Source: Pectinophora gossypiella (taxonomy: Eukaryota; Arthropoda; Insecta; Lepidoptera; Gelechiidae). Taken from it: a stretch of 64,000 nt of DNA. A program made the translations under genes and the position numbers. Positions within the stretch are counted from its first letter, which is position 1, and every line of letters begins with the position of its first letter. The stretch spans positions 7,976,604 through 8,040,603 of the forward strand of contig NC_065404.1 of assembly GCF_024362695.1 (NCBI RefSeq). The letters are read 5' to 3'. The notes beneath the pieces are model-generated. The model was not told the origin of the DNA, ran no database searches, and saw only the letters and a list, made by a program, of their open reading frames with translations. Of this stretch, positions 49,870 to 63,646 are shown in pieces.

Positions 49870-50050
49870 CAGTAGGCCGTAGCATTGGGCGAGGTCACGG
49901 GGCCGGCGCGGGCGCATTGAGCGGCGGCCAGGCGGAACGATCATGCGATCGTGAGGACATGCGCGACGCCATATGCCGCGCACATTACCCGCACCCCTTC
50001 AAGATTGATGACGACTCTCCATCGCGCATTCAGACGTACCAACCCATGTA
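49870..50050. other. Isolated CG-rich island
   Basis: A sharp CG-rich block within AT-rich DNA, with many CG dinucleotides between 49890 and 49990. A short plus-strand frame is open across it to a stop at 50049, but I could not place good splice sites on both sides. A promoter or alternative leader exon is possible. Confidence 0.3.
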
Positions 50051-52660
50051 AATGTTGTGCGATCACTTAGTCAAATAGTTTGCGAAATTTCTCAGTCACT
50101 AATGGCATCTCTATAGCTTTTTAAGGAAGAGTATTACTGATAGACCTTCTGTCACAAAGTAAAAGCAGCTTCTTGCTATTTCTATGAAGTTCAAGATTAC
50201 CTTCAACATCCGACAGAGATATCAATCTTAACTTAAACCAGCCCAATTATGTAACTGAATATTCCTTTCGGATGACCTAATTACTTGTAAAGTAGCTGCG
50301 GAAGATAATTAAATTATTGTGTCTGTGTTACGGTTTGCGGGGACCGTTCGCAGGTCATTCACCCCACTCGGTTTTCACTTCATTACTTCGTGAATTCACT
50401 GAACGAGTTTCCCTAGATACCTAACGCCTTCTGTGCATATTTGATTATTTGTAGGTATATCTTTACCTCTCTTACCATTTCGGATTTTCGCTAGCAGAGG
50501 AAAACCTAGTTAGATATTTTATTGTCCAAATCGGGGATGTCCATCAAAAAAGTTCAGTGTAGTCTACCCATAAGGTCGTAAGGCCTAAAATCTTTTAACT
50601 ATTGTGGTTGAAAAAGCATAACATAAAGCCAATTCCACAAAATGTGTACCTATGAGTATATTATCTATTAATGTTAAATTCTAAGACATCAAACATATCA
50701 TCTTAGGTCGCTCGAACTATAACAAGCAATAAATATTTTCCTTTCTCATCGGGATAAAAAACCTACTGTGTCGAGAGCGTGTCATTCGTTGTGTAGGGTC
50801 GTTTTCACCCTTGTTTTACCGCCAAAACACTTGGCACAAAAAGTGTAATGGAGTCTGGTAATGACCCCCTCCGAGGCACAAATACAAACTGCTCTGCCCG
50901 CTGCGAGTTATCGAGTTTGTTTTCATATTTTCTCAAAGTTTTAATACAACATCGGCTAAATGACGGTGTTTTTTGTTGAAAATTCTAGGTACCTACTGAT
51001 GTTAGTGGTTGATTAATTGACATCATTGTTTTTGGGTGTGTTCTGTCTGGACATAGATATTGAAATATTCACTCTTCGTTCGAGTTCGTTGCTCTTGCCT
51101 AGTCACTTACTGGTTTTTAATCATTTTAAAGTTATACGCAAAATATATTTATGTAAGTAATTAGGATTTCTTTTTCCAATTTCGGGACTTTGACATTTGC
51201 ATTTTGCGTGGTCTTCCATATTGATAAATGAAAACTTTAGCTGATAGTTTTAGTTTATAGGACTCTACATTAATGATAAGGGATGTTTTACATCATAGAT
51301 GCATACTGATTTAAATGTTTATTCAGTGATATGGTCATAAGGTGGCGTCAACTATCAAAGCGCTTCCGGTCAACTAGGATGATTTCGTAATGACTTACTT
51401 TCGAATGATTAAAGCGAGTCGTCCCCTAGATAATACGTCTAGTTACCCATCGCATACGAATCGCATGTACGAGTATCAGTTAAAGCGGCCCCCGGCTGCT
51501 CTCGACCCCCGATTCAATTATAACACGGGGGTCACAATGATTTGGGTGAAAACGATACTTGTGAGAGATTGTCTTATTGTTTTTTCTCGCGGTTAAAAAG
51601 TTACGCGCACGCGTCCCATTTTTGATGAGGGTGTGAAGGAAGGTGTTGAAGTGAACTGCATTATAAAGATTTAACTGTACTTATGTTCATGAAAAATAGT
51701 TAAAAAATATTTTAAAATATGGCCTCCTTTAATAATTTAAAATAATACCTGGCTCAAATTATACAAAAAAATCTATAAAAGCCATTAACGCGAAATAAAG
51801 AAAAATAAAATATATTTTTTTTAATTCAGATTAAAAGGCATTTTTACAGTTGTTTTACAAATTTGTTGCCAGTGTAAACGAAAAGAAATTTAAAATGAAA
51901 AAATATTTAATTGAAAATGGGTACCAAAGAGATTACCTATATGCAAACTTTTTCACCTTTTTCGTTATTTATTTTTGTTGATGATTGTTGTGAATGTTTT
52001 CAATAGCATAAACTGACAAGCTAGTGGGAAAGGAAACAAGATTGACTGTGACTTTGAAGAGAAAATAAAGGTTGGAACATTGGAACAGGTGCGTGGCGTG
52101 CGTGTTGCGAATGTACAGTCGTGGCGCGCCGCGGGAAACGAATTGTTTACCAAATCCAATTACCGACCACAGCCTCGGCTTTGATTCACAATAAACTGTG
52201 CTAAATCAACCTGGCTGCTCCTGTAGTTCATTGTTTTTACTTACGTAGGTGCCCAATGATATATTTTTCTTTTTCTGTTTCCCTCCGCCATGTTGTACGG
52301 AAGTTTCGTTTTATGAGTTTGCCGTGACATAACTCTTGTACGCGCCTAGTTTGATGTTAGTTGTGATTAATCAGGGAGATATATATATATTATTGAGTTC
52401 AGAACTATATTATGAATCTAATCAGGAGTAACATAGTTTCTTAGGTGGATAGTCTTTTGTTGCTTAATAATAATTGGGTGGGTTTCGCAGAGTTTCGTTT
52501 TTCATCAAATATACTTACCTTAAAAGTATATTTTAGTGTTACGGTAAGTTTATTTTCTCTTACAAAGTTAAGTAAGTATATTCAATTCTGAACACAATAT
52601 ATTTTGTAGGTAATGAAGATCAGTCAATCACTATGCATATTAATCACAATTTATAATAAA

Positions 52661-52892
52661 TACACTGGTGGACAAAAAAATACTCAAGCCTTGTTACCGA
52701 GCATTTGGACAAATTCTCTGCTCTACACAAATTATATTTTATGGCATATTGTAATCTTTTATTTTCTGACTTTGAATACCTTCCCCTTTTAAATGATACC
52801 TGACCTGTATAATTATTATTTTTTGTAGACAGTTACTAAAAACTCAAAAACCTGGCAATACAACTGGAATCGTTTTTTTCTCCACTAGAGTA
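52661..52892. mobile_element. Tc1/mariner-like MITE
   Basis: Left end TA-CACTGGTGGACAAAAAAA. The right end, read inverted, is TA-CTCTAGTGGAGAAAAAAA. The imperfect terminal repeats and TA at both ends fit Tc1/mariner. About 230 bp, with no transposase. Confidence 0.55.
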
Positions 52893-53489
52893 TTTGTTCT
52901 CAGTATAGTACAGTAAGATACTTAATTTTATAAGTAGTAGCTTTAATTTATTTTTCTTAACTCCTACGTCATTTGTAAGTACGTATATCTACCTACCTAC
53001 CTAATATACAACTCATGTTATAATATGTTTTCTGTTTCAAAGGTCTTATAAAGAGGAAAGGTATGTTTGATAAATGATTTCTAGCCATTTATAGAACAAT
53101 TTCTTTCAGCTCTTATTATAATTTTATAACACGTAACAAAACGGGGCGACTCTATGGCTTTTACCAATTACGTAATGGAGGAGCGACGATCGATGTTGGG
53201 CCGTAATCCACACAATACAAACGAACTACTTCATAGGCATACCTACATGGTACCTTGTTTTCATAATTACTTACTTATTATAATGTACTTATGTTCGATA
53301 AGTGGATTATTTCTACCTACGTGAATGTTTATTCGAAAGCCTCTTCATAGCTTTGTATAATAAGTTCGCATGCAAGTACTTATTTTATCACGTTGTTATT
53401 AGACATCGTCACATTATTCGTGTACTTCCAATAGTTACATAAGTCCAATAAAATAATTAAAAGCCATAATACCTTAGAACAGAGTTTTA

Positions 53490-53580
53490 AATCATCATCA
53501 TCATCAATTTAAGAGCCACGCTCTTGTCGGTGTAGCATTTTCCATTCCAGTCTATCAAAGGCCAATTCCTTGACTTCCCT
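53490..53580. repeat. Dispersed repeat, reverse copy
   Basis: 'taagagccacgctcttgtcg' followed by 'gtgtagcatttt' is the inverse of the end of the repeat at 21835-22035. Confidence 0.5.
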
Positions 53581-53974
53581 ATAAGACACGACGTTAACCT
53601 TAAATAAGGAGACGAAAATATAATAATATGTAGCTGTATAAGATTAATGAATAAATCGATGTAGTTTAAGCCCATGATTCAATGCATTCATATTTTCCCG
53701 CTCTCAGGCAGGATTAAAATAAAGAAAGAAAATCGATAACGAACGGCTGGAACAAAAGTCGCTTAGGATTTGCCCATTTGCGTTTATTATGCCGAGTGTC
53801 AATCATAGGGAGACTTTATTCTTACAAGGGAATCGGGTTTATTGACGTCTTTAGGAGACTGTAGTCTGGTGTAGTTGTGCTTATGTATTGAAAAGGATCC
53901 GATGATCTCAACAAAGTAAAGGAACTTCAGCCACGGTCAGTTGTTGGATGGGTTACCTCTCAGAAGTTTTGGTA

Positions 53975-54215
53975 AAGTTATTTATCCTTTATTAGTTTGG
54001 TTAGGACATTGCAGGCTGATCACCCCTTTGTCCGAAAGTAAGATGATCCTTCGGAAGGCACGTTAAACCGTTGGTCCCGTTTACTACTTACTGATGTAAG
54101 TACGTAGTCGTTACAAGAGTCAGGGGACTTTGGCAGCTCAATAATATAACCCTGACACCAGGGTTGATGAGGTTAGTAATCCATACAACCCATACGATAG
54201 AAGAAGAAGATTTCC
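53975..54215 (+). repeat. SINE body without tRNA head
   Basis: 'gatgatccttcggaaggcac', 'cgttaaaccgttggtcccgt', 'aaccctgacaccagggttga' and a final 'agaagaagaaga' match the body and tail of the SINE at 32845-33165. Confidence 0.75.
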
Positions 54216-54876
54216 TTTGTACGGTCATTCAGTGTAGGTGTTTTTCATCAACCGTTGAGCACATGTTCTTTTCTCCATCTCAGCGATGGTTCAGTCAAGT
54301 CTAAACTTGGAAACTAATTAAACTTGAGAACTGGGTTTGCTACTACTTCTTTCAAATCCACCAACCCTTTTTAGATAGATTTTGGTATTTAAATGCCATC
54401 CATTGACGCAAAATTTAATCTGTTCACGTGATTGACACAAATAAAAAGAATGTTTTTAAAGTCTGAAATGTTGGTGCAATTTTATTAATGTAGATTTACT
54501 TAATTGTAACGCGTGAAACACTTCCTAATAGCCCGAATATCGTACGAATTCTTTGTGAGTGGATATACTCATATTCATTAAAACTTAACCCGTTCTTTGT
54601 TTACATCCTGAATCGACTGTTGCACTCAAAAACTATTGTTTTAGTTTTATTTTGCAGTCTGGACATTTAATAATAACCACATTACGTATTTACGGTAATA
54701 AAATTAATTGCATAGAGTTTTTATTAATAGCAATAATGGACACGATTGATTGGCATTATAAACTACATATATAAATTCACGCCCGTAATTCCAATTAGGA
54801 TAGATAGTTACAAATCGCCAAAGATAACATACTTACATTCTCTTTTGTTGTCAGTATGTTAAGACAATATTATTAT

Positions 54877-55025
54877 AATTAAAACACATAATAACGGGTT
54901 CTTACCGCGTTTGAAATAGGGATATGAGACTCCCGATATTTCGACACTGTTGCAAGTGCCATGATCACGGGATGACCCTATCCAATTTCATACGCGGTAA
55001 GAACCCGTTATTATTTGTTTTAATT
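54877..55025. mobile_element. MITE with about 34-bp terminal inverted repeats
   Basis: AATTAAAACACATAATAACG at 54877 and onward through 'ttcttaccgcgt' is mirrored by 'acgcggtaagaa' to 'tttgttttaatt' ending at 55025. The centre has 'ctcccgatatttcgacactg'. An end fragment ('ttttaattatgataataacc') recurs at 46798, beside foldback pair B. Confidence 0.75.
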
Positions 55026-57484
55026 ATGATAATAACCGCGTATACTTAAAAAAATATTATTATGATAAACAATGATATACTTAATAATTAATAATCTAAC
55101 AAGTTTGTCAGAACGTGTTTTTGTTCTTCTACAACTCATCCAATGTCCATTACTAAATTGAATGTATTTATTACAGATGCAATCTACATTTCGTATATAA
55201 TTTTAGTATTGGGGGTAGGTAGAGTGCCGACATATGGCGCCCATCAAATCCCTTAACGCGATGATGTTACATAATTACCAGTTAAAAAACAATAGGGTGG
55301 TTTACTCATTTCTAAATAAGCATACAAAATGCGCAATGTTCGTTGTATTTCATAAACTCTAGAGATGTTCGATATTTATGTAAATACATTCACTAATTAA
55401 GTCTCTGCATTCGTGTTGTTTCTAGTCGATAACAAAGTATTAGTAGTACTTAATTATAAAAGTAAAACACCTTTCATTTAGTTCTGTAATAATAGAGTTA
55501 AAGTGGTTTTTATAAAATAAAACACTTTAATAAACTTTTTAAATATATTTTTGTAGGCTATCAAAGCGATATTTTTATAATCAGTTCTATTTTCAAGTTG
55601 CGTTCTATTTATGATTTAGCTTTTAAAGAGCTAAACACCATGATGATTTTTATTTTTATAGCATTTACCCGTGCTCAGGGAAACTCACAAAGAGAAACAT
55701 TTAAAAAATATCTGACTACGACTGATTGTTTTTAAATAATATATATATTTTGTAGGCTATCGCTTTTCCAGAAGATGACTTTACACCTACGCATATAAAA
55801 ACCGCTCACCATTTTTAAAAGGTAACTTAGTTGCATTCTATTTATGATTTTGCGTTCCCCGAAAGTGTTACGTGTGCTGGTGCGATATTATCTTGGTGGT
55901 AAGGGCGTCGCCATCTGGCGGGGCAGATGCTTCTGACGTCACGCGAAGCCCCGGGCTGACCGCGCGATGGGGCTTCGGCACGCGCCAGCCATCTCCCTTC
56001 GACAGCTGACCCATCCTGATTTAACAACATACATTTTATGATTTCCTTCTAATTAGGCTTGCTTACGCTTGGTATTGATTGGTACACGTACGTACTTTAT
56101 TGTTTTTGGACTGAATAAACTTATCATAAAAGCAGTAATGGGGTTATCAGTTTACCATAGACTATGTACATTCTTATTGGTAATTTTGTCTCAATATTTT
56201 AGTTTAGGCAGTGGCTGGGCATTCGTTTTTTGTACGTGTTCAGTGTACGTGTTTAATTACTTGGTTGATGAAAAATTTTCCTTTTACTTAACTATTTTCC
56301 AATATGATATTATGTTTTTGCGGTAAGTCGTCCTTTATTTTTTCATAGTGTATAAAACACAATTACTTACCTACTAGTAGCAATACGGAAGAGAATATTA
56401 ATTCCTTTATATAATTTTAGTCGTGTACAATTAAGTTTATTCCAATCAAGATTACGTTATTCCTTCTTATTACTAAGCTGACTAAGTTATTAAGTTAATT
56501 GATTTGATATATTCGTGCTGATAAGTTTAGTTGTATATTTTTTTATAAGATATTCTAGGCATTAGTATTCTTTAGTAGGTACCTATATTATAGCTACTCC
56601 ACAACTATAAACTTTGTCAATAAAACCTCTTTGCGTTTGATTGAATAATGTTAGTAGGTAGTTGGTACTTGGTAGGCACGTTCCTAAAGGTACCTATTGT
56701 TTATGTTTCAATCAGCATTTTATGTCCGTTTACAATAATATCACGCATAATTTAATCAGTTATATTGTCAATCCTATAGAAAATACATTGTATTATTTCT
56801 ATTCGGTATTAGCTTTTTAATAATCATAAAATGATGTATATGTTGGGTGTACGTTTTATTAAGTAGATATTAAGGTTTAAAATACGCTAGCTTAATATTA
56901 AGTTATAAAGTGCACTCAAAGCCGCTGTTACGGGTTCCGTAGTTAACAAGGAAGTGTAGTTTTGTCATATAGGTATATTATACAACTGTTTGTAGGTATG
57001 TCAATCTTTATTTGCTTATTAATAAAACTATGGAAATAATTAAGTTCGTAGCCGTAAACTGATTTCGCTTTGTCCAAATTTTTATTTGCTATTTTGGTCA
57101 ATAGATAAGTATGATAATTATACAATTGTGTATAAGGCTTGGTTCGTTTGACCTGGTTTCCTCTAATGCAGGTGGACGGATCTTGTGTACTGTTATTAGT
57201 TTGAGATACGACCATAATTACGTTATAACAGGTGTATCTTCTGCAACGATAACTATGCTCTTTTAAGGCAAGGTCTATTGCAACAATAATATTCAAAATA
57301 TGTAGAATCAAACTGAACGAATTCCCACTAATTTAAAACTAGATGTATAGTGAGTCAACGTAGAAATTACTAGAACGTAAATAAGCTGTTATATGGTATT
57401 AAGGCCCAAAGACCTTTTAAAACTGGTGTCTGGTATTCTGGGTCGCAGGAGGATAAGTTGGATGTACTTATTTATAATTATATT

Positions 57485-57610
57485 CTTAATCAAAATCAAA
57501 TCAAATATACTTTATTGCACACAAACAAAACACACAAATATTTGGCAATAGTACAAATGGGCGGCCTATAAAAAAAATGTGTAAAAATTTGTGAGGACTC
57601 AGTTTCACAA
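57485..57610. repeat. Possible truncated LINE 3' end
   Basis: 'atactttattgcacacaaac' and 'gtacaaatgggcggcct' resemble 3' ends of moth LINE copies from memory. There is no second copy in this window. Confidence 0.3.
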
Positions 57611-58074
57611 TATTTTCATAATACGTATAAAGATTTATACGAGAATATTTAAAACGATTTCTAGCATTCCATAAGATATGAAACGTAAAGTTGAGAAGAA
57701 GTTTTTATTATAAATATTCTCTTTAATCTACCGTTAATCGGTAAATTTTCTGATTTATCTGAATAAACAGGTAATGCCGTCCGAAGCAATAAAAAGTGAT
57801 ATTAAAAAGCTTTTCTAAAATCTTTCAACAGGGTAATAAAAAACTACAAACGCACCAAATACGTTGATACCTTCTACACAGATTTTAATCATATGCAAAG
57901 CGAGCTAGATCTTAACAAAAATCGCCCTAAAGATCACGCAACTCCCGCGCAAGCAGCACAAGGGCACGGGATCACTTAATTGTATACCTACTGACCAAGG
58001 CACGCAGATTAGACGGCCAGAGCATCTGTCGCAGCCTAGGTCACATCATTTTACGTATTATAACGATATAATTA

Positions 58075-58260
58075 TATGTACAGATATATCAATTCATGCC
58101 CGTTAACCTTTGTAGTGTGGATATAGACATAATGTAAAAAACCGTAAAGTGCTAGCATCTCGCCTGTATCCCAGAAAGGGTAGTCACAGATGCATAGTAT
58201 ACACATCCACTCCTTGCTAGCTATGTTTAAGTCTCATGTAATAGGGAGCTAGCAAAATAA
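58075..58260 (-). repeat. Dispersed moth repeat, copy 5
   Basis: 'gcctgtatcccagaaagggt', 'atacacatccactccttgct' and 'agctatgtttaagtctcatg' match copies 1 and 3. Confidence 0.55.
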
Positions 58261-59537
58261 ATAATCGGAATAATGATAATACACTGAGAAACTAATTGAC
58301 TGACTGACATAGGTAATTATCAGTGCATTGTGCTTCCTTTTTTAGGCTTAGAAAAGCACTAAGCATAAACTTAGTGCTTCATGCTCACAATGAGCTCGCT
58401 GAGTATTAGAATTTAATAACCTAAAAGAATAAAAGATATTTATAATTGTTTCATTATATTTTTGCAAATTCAAAAGATATTTACTACAAAAACTGCACCA
58501 GTTTTCCAGTTTCCGCATTGTCTTACAAAAATCCTGTACTGTCCAGATAAACCTGAGATTAATTCGATTGATTTCGAGTTGAATGACACCTCCCAAGACA
58601 TTGAGAAATGTTAAGGTTAAGGTTTTGAACTTCTTTTTACATTAATTAAATGATTTTTTTTTGTAAAAAGTAAATAAAACATAATTATACACACAGAGTA
58701 TGTGAAGTTGAAAAACAGGTTTAATTTTTGCTCTAAATAAGAATCAAGTTTTATGGAAACAAAAACCTTGATCTGATTAAAAGGTTTTGTTTTGCTATTC
58801 TGCTTTGAGTAATGGTTCATAAAAGTAGTAAGCCGATAATGGAGTTTCGATTTGACATAAAAACATTGTATTTGTGGCAGCCCGATTGTTCAGAAACTAA
58901 TTTAATTTAAACGATTGGCGAATATTTCGACATAACTTTTTACGTCCACTTTCACAATGCTGGGAAAATATACTCAAAGTACAGTAGCTGCATTCAGATT
59001 CGAAATGGCAAGCTAATTTTATCTAAGTACCTACCTATGGTCTTGAACTATAAAACTATGGGATAAAAATATTTCTGGACAAAGGTAGGTATGTGAGTAA
59101 TGGACATGAATGGAAATAAAAAGCTTTTCGCGTTGTAGTCATTTTGTAGCAGTCATGCGCGCGGGCATAACTAAACGCAGATTGACGCGGGCGGCATGCG
59201 TTTCAGATTCAATTTCAGCTACTGGAGTTTGCGAGTTGCGCACCAGGGACTGGAGAGTTGCTCTTGCGCCTGCGCAAGCTGCGTAAGCCACGTCATATAA
59301 GACATACGTGTATTCAGAGCGATGCTCTCTCGTATTTTTTATAAAATTATGTATTTTTATTTAATGTTCAGTGCGGTCTGTGCCCTAGCAACTCCTAGGA
59401 CAGATTGGTATACGACCTTCGAATACGTTTTATAGCGCGATTTTTCCCTAGTCGGGTATTTTGCTGTTCTGCCGTCCATGCCGACTATTAATAATGACTT
59501 ACCTAAGTTATATTTTCAACGTTATACGATTTATAAA

Positions 59538-59592
59538 GTAACTAAGTACTTAAGTAGCAATAGTATTACTATTACTTAAGTACTTAGTATTA
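59538..59592. repeat. Hairpin with 15-bp arms
   Basis: CTAAGTACTTAAGTA and TACTTAAGTACTTAG are exact reverse complements around a 16-base loop. Each arm is itself partly palindromic (AAGTACTT). The flanks are simple AT-rich DNA. Confidence 0.45.
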
Positions 59593-60839
59593 CTTTGAAT
59601 TTTAATTTTAAATCATATTCAATAAATCAATTGAGTCTTTTTCTGTGAGTTCTATTCAAATGTTTAATGGTAGTTTGTATTAGCAGTATGTTTGTTTTTC
59701 CGTTCTCATGTTTTGCGACTTAGTCACGAATTGACCAAGCTCTCAAAGTAAAAATTGAAAGAATACAGTCTGAGTGCGGCCCTGGCGACGTCACGCAGCC
59801 GCACAGCCGTTTTGTTCTTAATGGACCTCATTAACGTACAAAAACTCTTGTAGCACCAAAACAATGCAGGCGACTGGCAATACTGGCATTCCAAGTGAAA
59901 ACCTGACGCCGTGTGCTTACGTACAAGTAGCCATGCAAAATACACGTCGCTTAAAAATCAAAACTCGCAAATCTTTGTGAGAGCGAAAATATAATAAAAA
60001 GACAAATAAACCGCGAGTGTGCTTATTGAAAATATTTATTTAGTAAACACTCTCCCCTCCCTGGTTACCCTCAGAACTGAAGGGCTTGTAGTGGCGAGCA
60101 AACACACGTCTAACTAGATCAAAGAGTCGAGTACTTGAGCCGGCAGAAGATTCCATTCAAGTGTTCATTTGGATAATTTGTTGTCTTGTCATGTCCTGCT
60201 TGCTTGATCAAGTACGATTCGCTTTATCTTCTAGTTCCAGATTTGAAATTATAAGCTGCCAGAAATAAATATTCCAATATTTATAGTTGTCGTTCGAATA
60301 CTAATCTTCCATTAAAACCATTTAGGTAATAAATTCGTAGTGTTTTACGTTTAAGTAATGATAATATTTGAAAAAGGAAGCATAACCATTTTACAGCGTC
60401 GTGGAGCAAAACCAAAACATATTTTGGCTTAGAGTCAGCGAAACCTGCAAACTTTGTCGTTGTTAGCCACGGTATGGCCAATGTTTGCCAAATATATTAT
60501 AACGTTATTGACACAGTGCGATCATTATGCCAGCGAGGGCCCACTTATTAATTTTAATAAATGGGGTGACTTTGCGTTATAGGGAGCGACACTCCGCGTT
60601 TGTTGTATTAGTTTTGATTTTATGGTTACGTACATACTCTATTTAGTTATTCATTCCATTAATACTTAATAGCGGATATTGATTATATCAGAGGTGAATG
60701 CTGACAAAAGAGCCTACTATTACAATCTTAGCAAATGTAACTCGGTGCAGAACAGTATTCGGATAGGAGTTTGCTTGCTTCGTATTATTTTGAATGTTGT
60801 TCATTTGCCAAGCGTTATTCCGTAGACAGGTCCCGGTTT

Positions 60840-61085
60840 TACAGAAGCGACTGCCTGTTTTTTCCAACCCGAAGGGAAATCCAGCCCAATACAGGTTAGG
60901 TTAGGTCACATACCTCCGAAACGCATTTCTCAGGAATGTGGGTTTCCTCACCGCTGAGCACGTGATAATCTTTTATGGTCCAAAAATTAATTCCATCATT
61001 GGTTGAGACCCGTGCTGGGGTGATTCGAACCTTCGACCTCGCAATGAGAGTCAAGCGTTCTTCCAACTGGGTTACCAGTCCTCTA
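60840..61085 (-). repeat. tRNA-headed SINE (third subtype), minus strand
   Basis: The reverse complement of 61005-61085 is a tRNA-like head with the A-box-like 'ggtaacccagttggaagaac' and the B box 'aaggttcgaatcacc'. The body has 'ccgctgagcacgtgataatc', as at 44430-44640, and the far end matches the fragment at position 1-190. Confidence 0.8.
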
Positions 61086-62384
61086 ATAAGTTCGCCGATG
61101 TGGTTCTATAAACTTAACCTTTCCTGTCGCTATCTGTTTAGTTAGGTACCTGTGTGATGTTTTATAGAATTGTATAGGATGACATTTACTAGCTTCTTGA
61201 TTATATTTATTTTTATATTTTTTATATTCATTTATAAATAATATTGTAGGTTTTGTGTCCTTATACAGATAGTGACAGGTTACAAGTACTAGCACCTCGG
61301 TTATAATTACATTTAGACTAACGTAATCATCCGCTTATCTAACAAAAAAAGAAAGTAACCGTCTATTGTCGCTAGAAATTTTTACCCTTACTATTAAACA
61401 AACCCAGCAACCCCTACTGCTCAAGTACCATAAAAGTGTCCTGCCAGTGGGCGCGTGGCACTCGCGGCGCATCTACCCAAATTGCATTTTAACTTGATTA
61501 CCGAATGATATAATTTTTCGGTTCGGTCCTAATCAGATAACAGGAACATTATCAAATTAAAGCGCCATTTCGCGCGGCGGGCGGGATCGCATCAATAATT
61601 TTCATACTAACACAGTTATGCTGCTACATTTTACGGACATAAAGTTACTTAATAATTCTAATTAATTTTCTAGTTTAGAATTGTTTTGTAGCACAGAGAA
61701 CTGGGCTACAGCAACCATGTAGAAACGTGGGTTTATTTGTTCGTGTTGCATCTCGCCACTCTTCAATTTAGAATGCTAAAGCGATCTAGCGGTTCTAGTT
61801 TGGAATTTTAGAGTCATGGTCGAACGCATCTTCAGGTTAGGTAAGCGGACTCTGTGAAAAATGGTAGGGGGATAGTGGTCGAACGCATCATTGTTCTCAA
61901 TTCAAAAAAGCTTTGGCAATACGTTTCATGTCTAGTGACATAATAATATTTATACAAATGGTATCATGCTTCAACTTTTCTCTTTTCTTTATAAGTAAAT
62001 ACATAAAAAAGCAAATTAAAATCATAATTTGTAATGATGTACCTATCTACCTACTTCTACTAAATTATCCTTTGGCAGAAGACATAGGCCTAGGACGTCA
62101 TGCTGATAAAAATCTCTTATCTCTTTCGTACTAAGCTGTATACCATTAGTGCGAAATAGATGAGAGATACCCATGTCTCTCTAGGCGATGTACCTAGTAG
62201 AACTCTGTTCTACTGTCATTCTAAATATGACATTTCATTTAGGCGTTGACATTTGCAGGGTGTAGTCGTTTTCGACGTCTTCAGATGAAAAGCTGCCGAA
62301 GGCATTCTAAAATGTCCATAAATAGAAATAAATATAACTTATTCTACATTTAAATGTTTACCCACCAGTAAGCGCGATTGTCCT

Positions 62385-62490
62385 GTTGTCCAAATTTCCC
62401 ATAGTAACCTGAGACATCGCCGTCGGCACGCGCCCCATAAATGCCTCAGCTCGACTATGGGGACTGTGCCGTCTATGGGACAAATTGTAC
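62385..62490. repeat. Imperfect foldback
   Basis: 'tttcccatag' and 'gtcggcacgcgccccata' on the left pair with 'tatggggactgtgccgtc' and 'ctatgggaca' on the right, with bulges. It looks like a short decayed inverted-repeat element. Confidence 0.4.
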
Positions 62491-63061
62491 TATGATTTCA
62501 AACGTGAGAATATTTATTATCTGTTGGTGCTGATTGCTCGATAAACTCTATGTCCCCGATGATATTGTCATTGTTATAATGTAATGTGGAGTGCAGTTTA
62601 GTTTTGAGTTGATAAAATAACTGTTTAACAGATCTTTTCACACATGCGAATTGATTATTAAAAATAACGTGCTTGAGAGCGTAATCAGAGAGTCACAAGT
62701 AATCAGAAGTCAACTTACAGCCAGTTTTCAAACGAAGTACTAAGATGTATTAATTATTTAATGATGGATGACAAATGAGCGCCAACTGCAGCCCATCTAC
62801 CATAGGAACGTAACAACTTCAAATATTTTTAAATAACCTCATTAACCTCAGTTATTATACCCAAGAAATTCGTTATTCCATGTCTACCCATCCCAATAGG
62901 TTATGGCCATAAGGTTACGAAGGTATGTAGGCCCTATCTCACATGGTCACCATGATTGCGTAGCCAGCGGGAGATTTTCGATATTTGGTTGCCAGCAACA
63001 AATTGTTTGTGCAACCGAGTTGGCGCCAGCATGGTGTCATGGAGAGCTAGGACCCTAACTT

Positions 63062-63140
63062 CATAACTAACTTAACTAACTTTTAACTTTTTAACTTTTA
63101 ACTTTTTTTTTTTTTTTTTTTTAACTTTTTTAACTTCTTT
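63062..63140. repeat. T-rich low-complexity tract
   Basis: Reiterated AACTTTTT units around an uninterrupted run of about 20 T. Simple sequence only. Confidence 0.7.
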
Positions 63141-63189
63141 AGTCATTATGAAACCGAGCAAAGATCCATAGTTACGGTGGTACCCTCGA

Positions 63190-63448
63190 TAGAGACCCCC
63201 CACACTAGCGTCTTTCGAGCGTCGACGTCGTGCTAGCGTCTGCGCGACTTCTACGCGACGTCGACACCGCGGCTCCTGTTGCATGCAATCAGTGTGAAAA
63301 TGGATTCCGACGAAGAAACACTGCTGTTGACATTACTGATTCAAAAATTACGTAAACGAAAAAAGAAAAATCGCCGTCAACATTGGGAACATCCTCGCGC
63401 AGACGCTGGCACGACGACGACGCTATTGACGCCAGTGTGGGGGACTCG
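63190..63448 (+). mobile_element. Internally deleted Harbinger-like element
   Basis: The ends are inverted over about 50 bp: 'ccccccacactagcgtc' through 'cgtgctagcgtctgcgc' on the left, 'gcgcagacgctggcacg' through 'gacgccagtgtgggggactc' on the right. Between them an ATG at 63300 opens a short frame that starts MDSDEETLLLTLL, with a lysine/arginine-rich run (KLRKRKKKNRR) and then HWEHP. This resembles the start of the protein genes of PIF/Harbinger transposons. The rest of the gene is gone, and the frame runs out through the right terminal repeat to a stop at 63461. Confidence 0.55.
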
Positions 63449-63629
63449 ATTAGAGAGATGATAAGATTACCAGTAACAACACATACTGTTTATCAATGAA
63501 TTCCGGTGAAATCCTCACACCCCATAGAGACTTTAATTTTATATCTACCTGGTTTTTTCTTACCTTAGAAATAATTTATTAAATTGGCATATCACGTCAT
63601 CATCAATGTTATATTTTTCTCCTTACAGC

Positions 63630-63646
63630 CCCCCCCCCCCCCCTCA
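63630..63646. repeat. Poly-C tract
   Basis: An uninterrupted run of about 16 C within AT-rich DNA. It is a common source of length errors in reads. Confidence 0.7.

Noticed and set aside
49848..50051. A 67-codon plus-strand frame in the CG-rich island
   Set aside because: It lacks an ATG start at the given left end and good splice sites on both sides. Kept only as a composition island.
56069..56326. An 85-codon hydrophobic frame
   Set aside because: AT-rich sequence gives hydrophobic codons by chance. No initiation context, splice sites or family resemblance.
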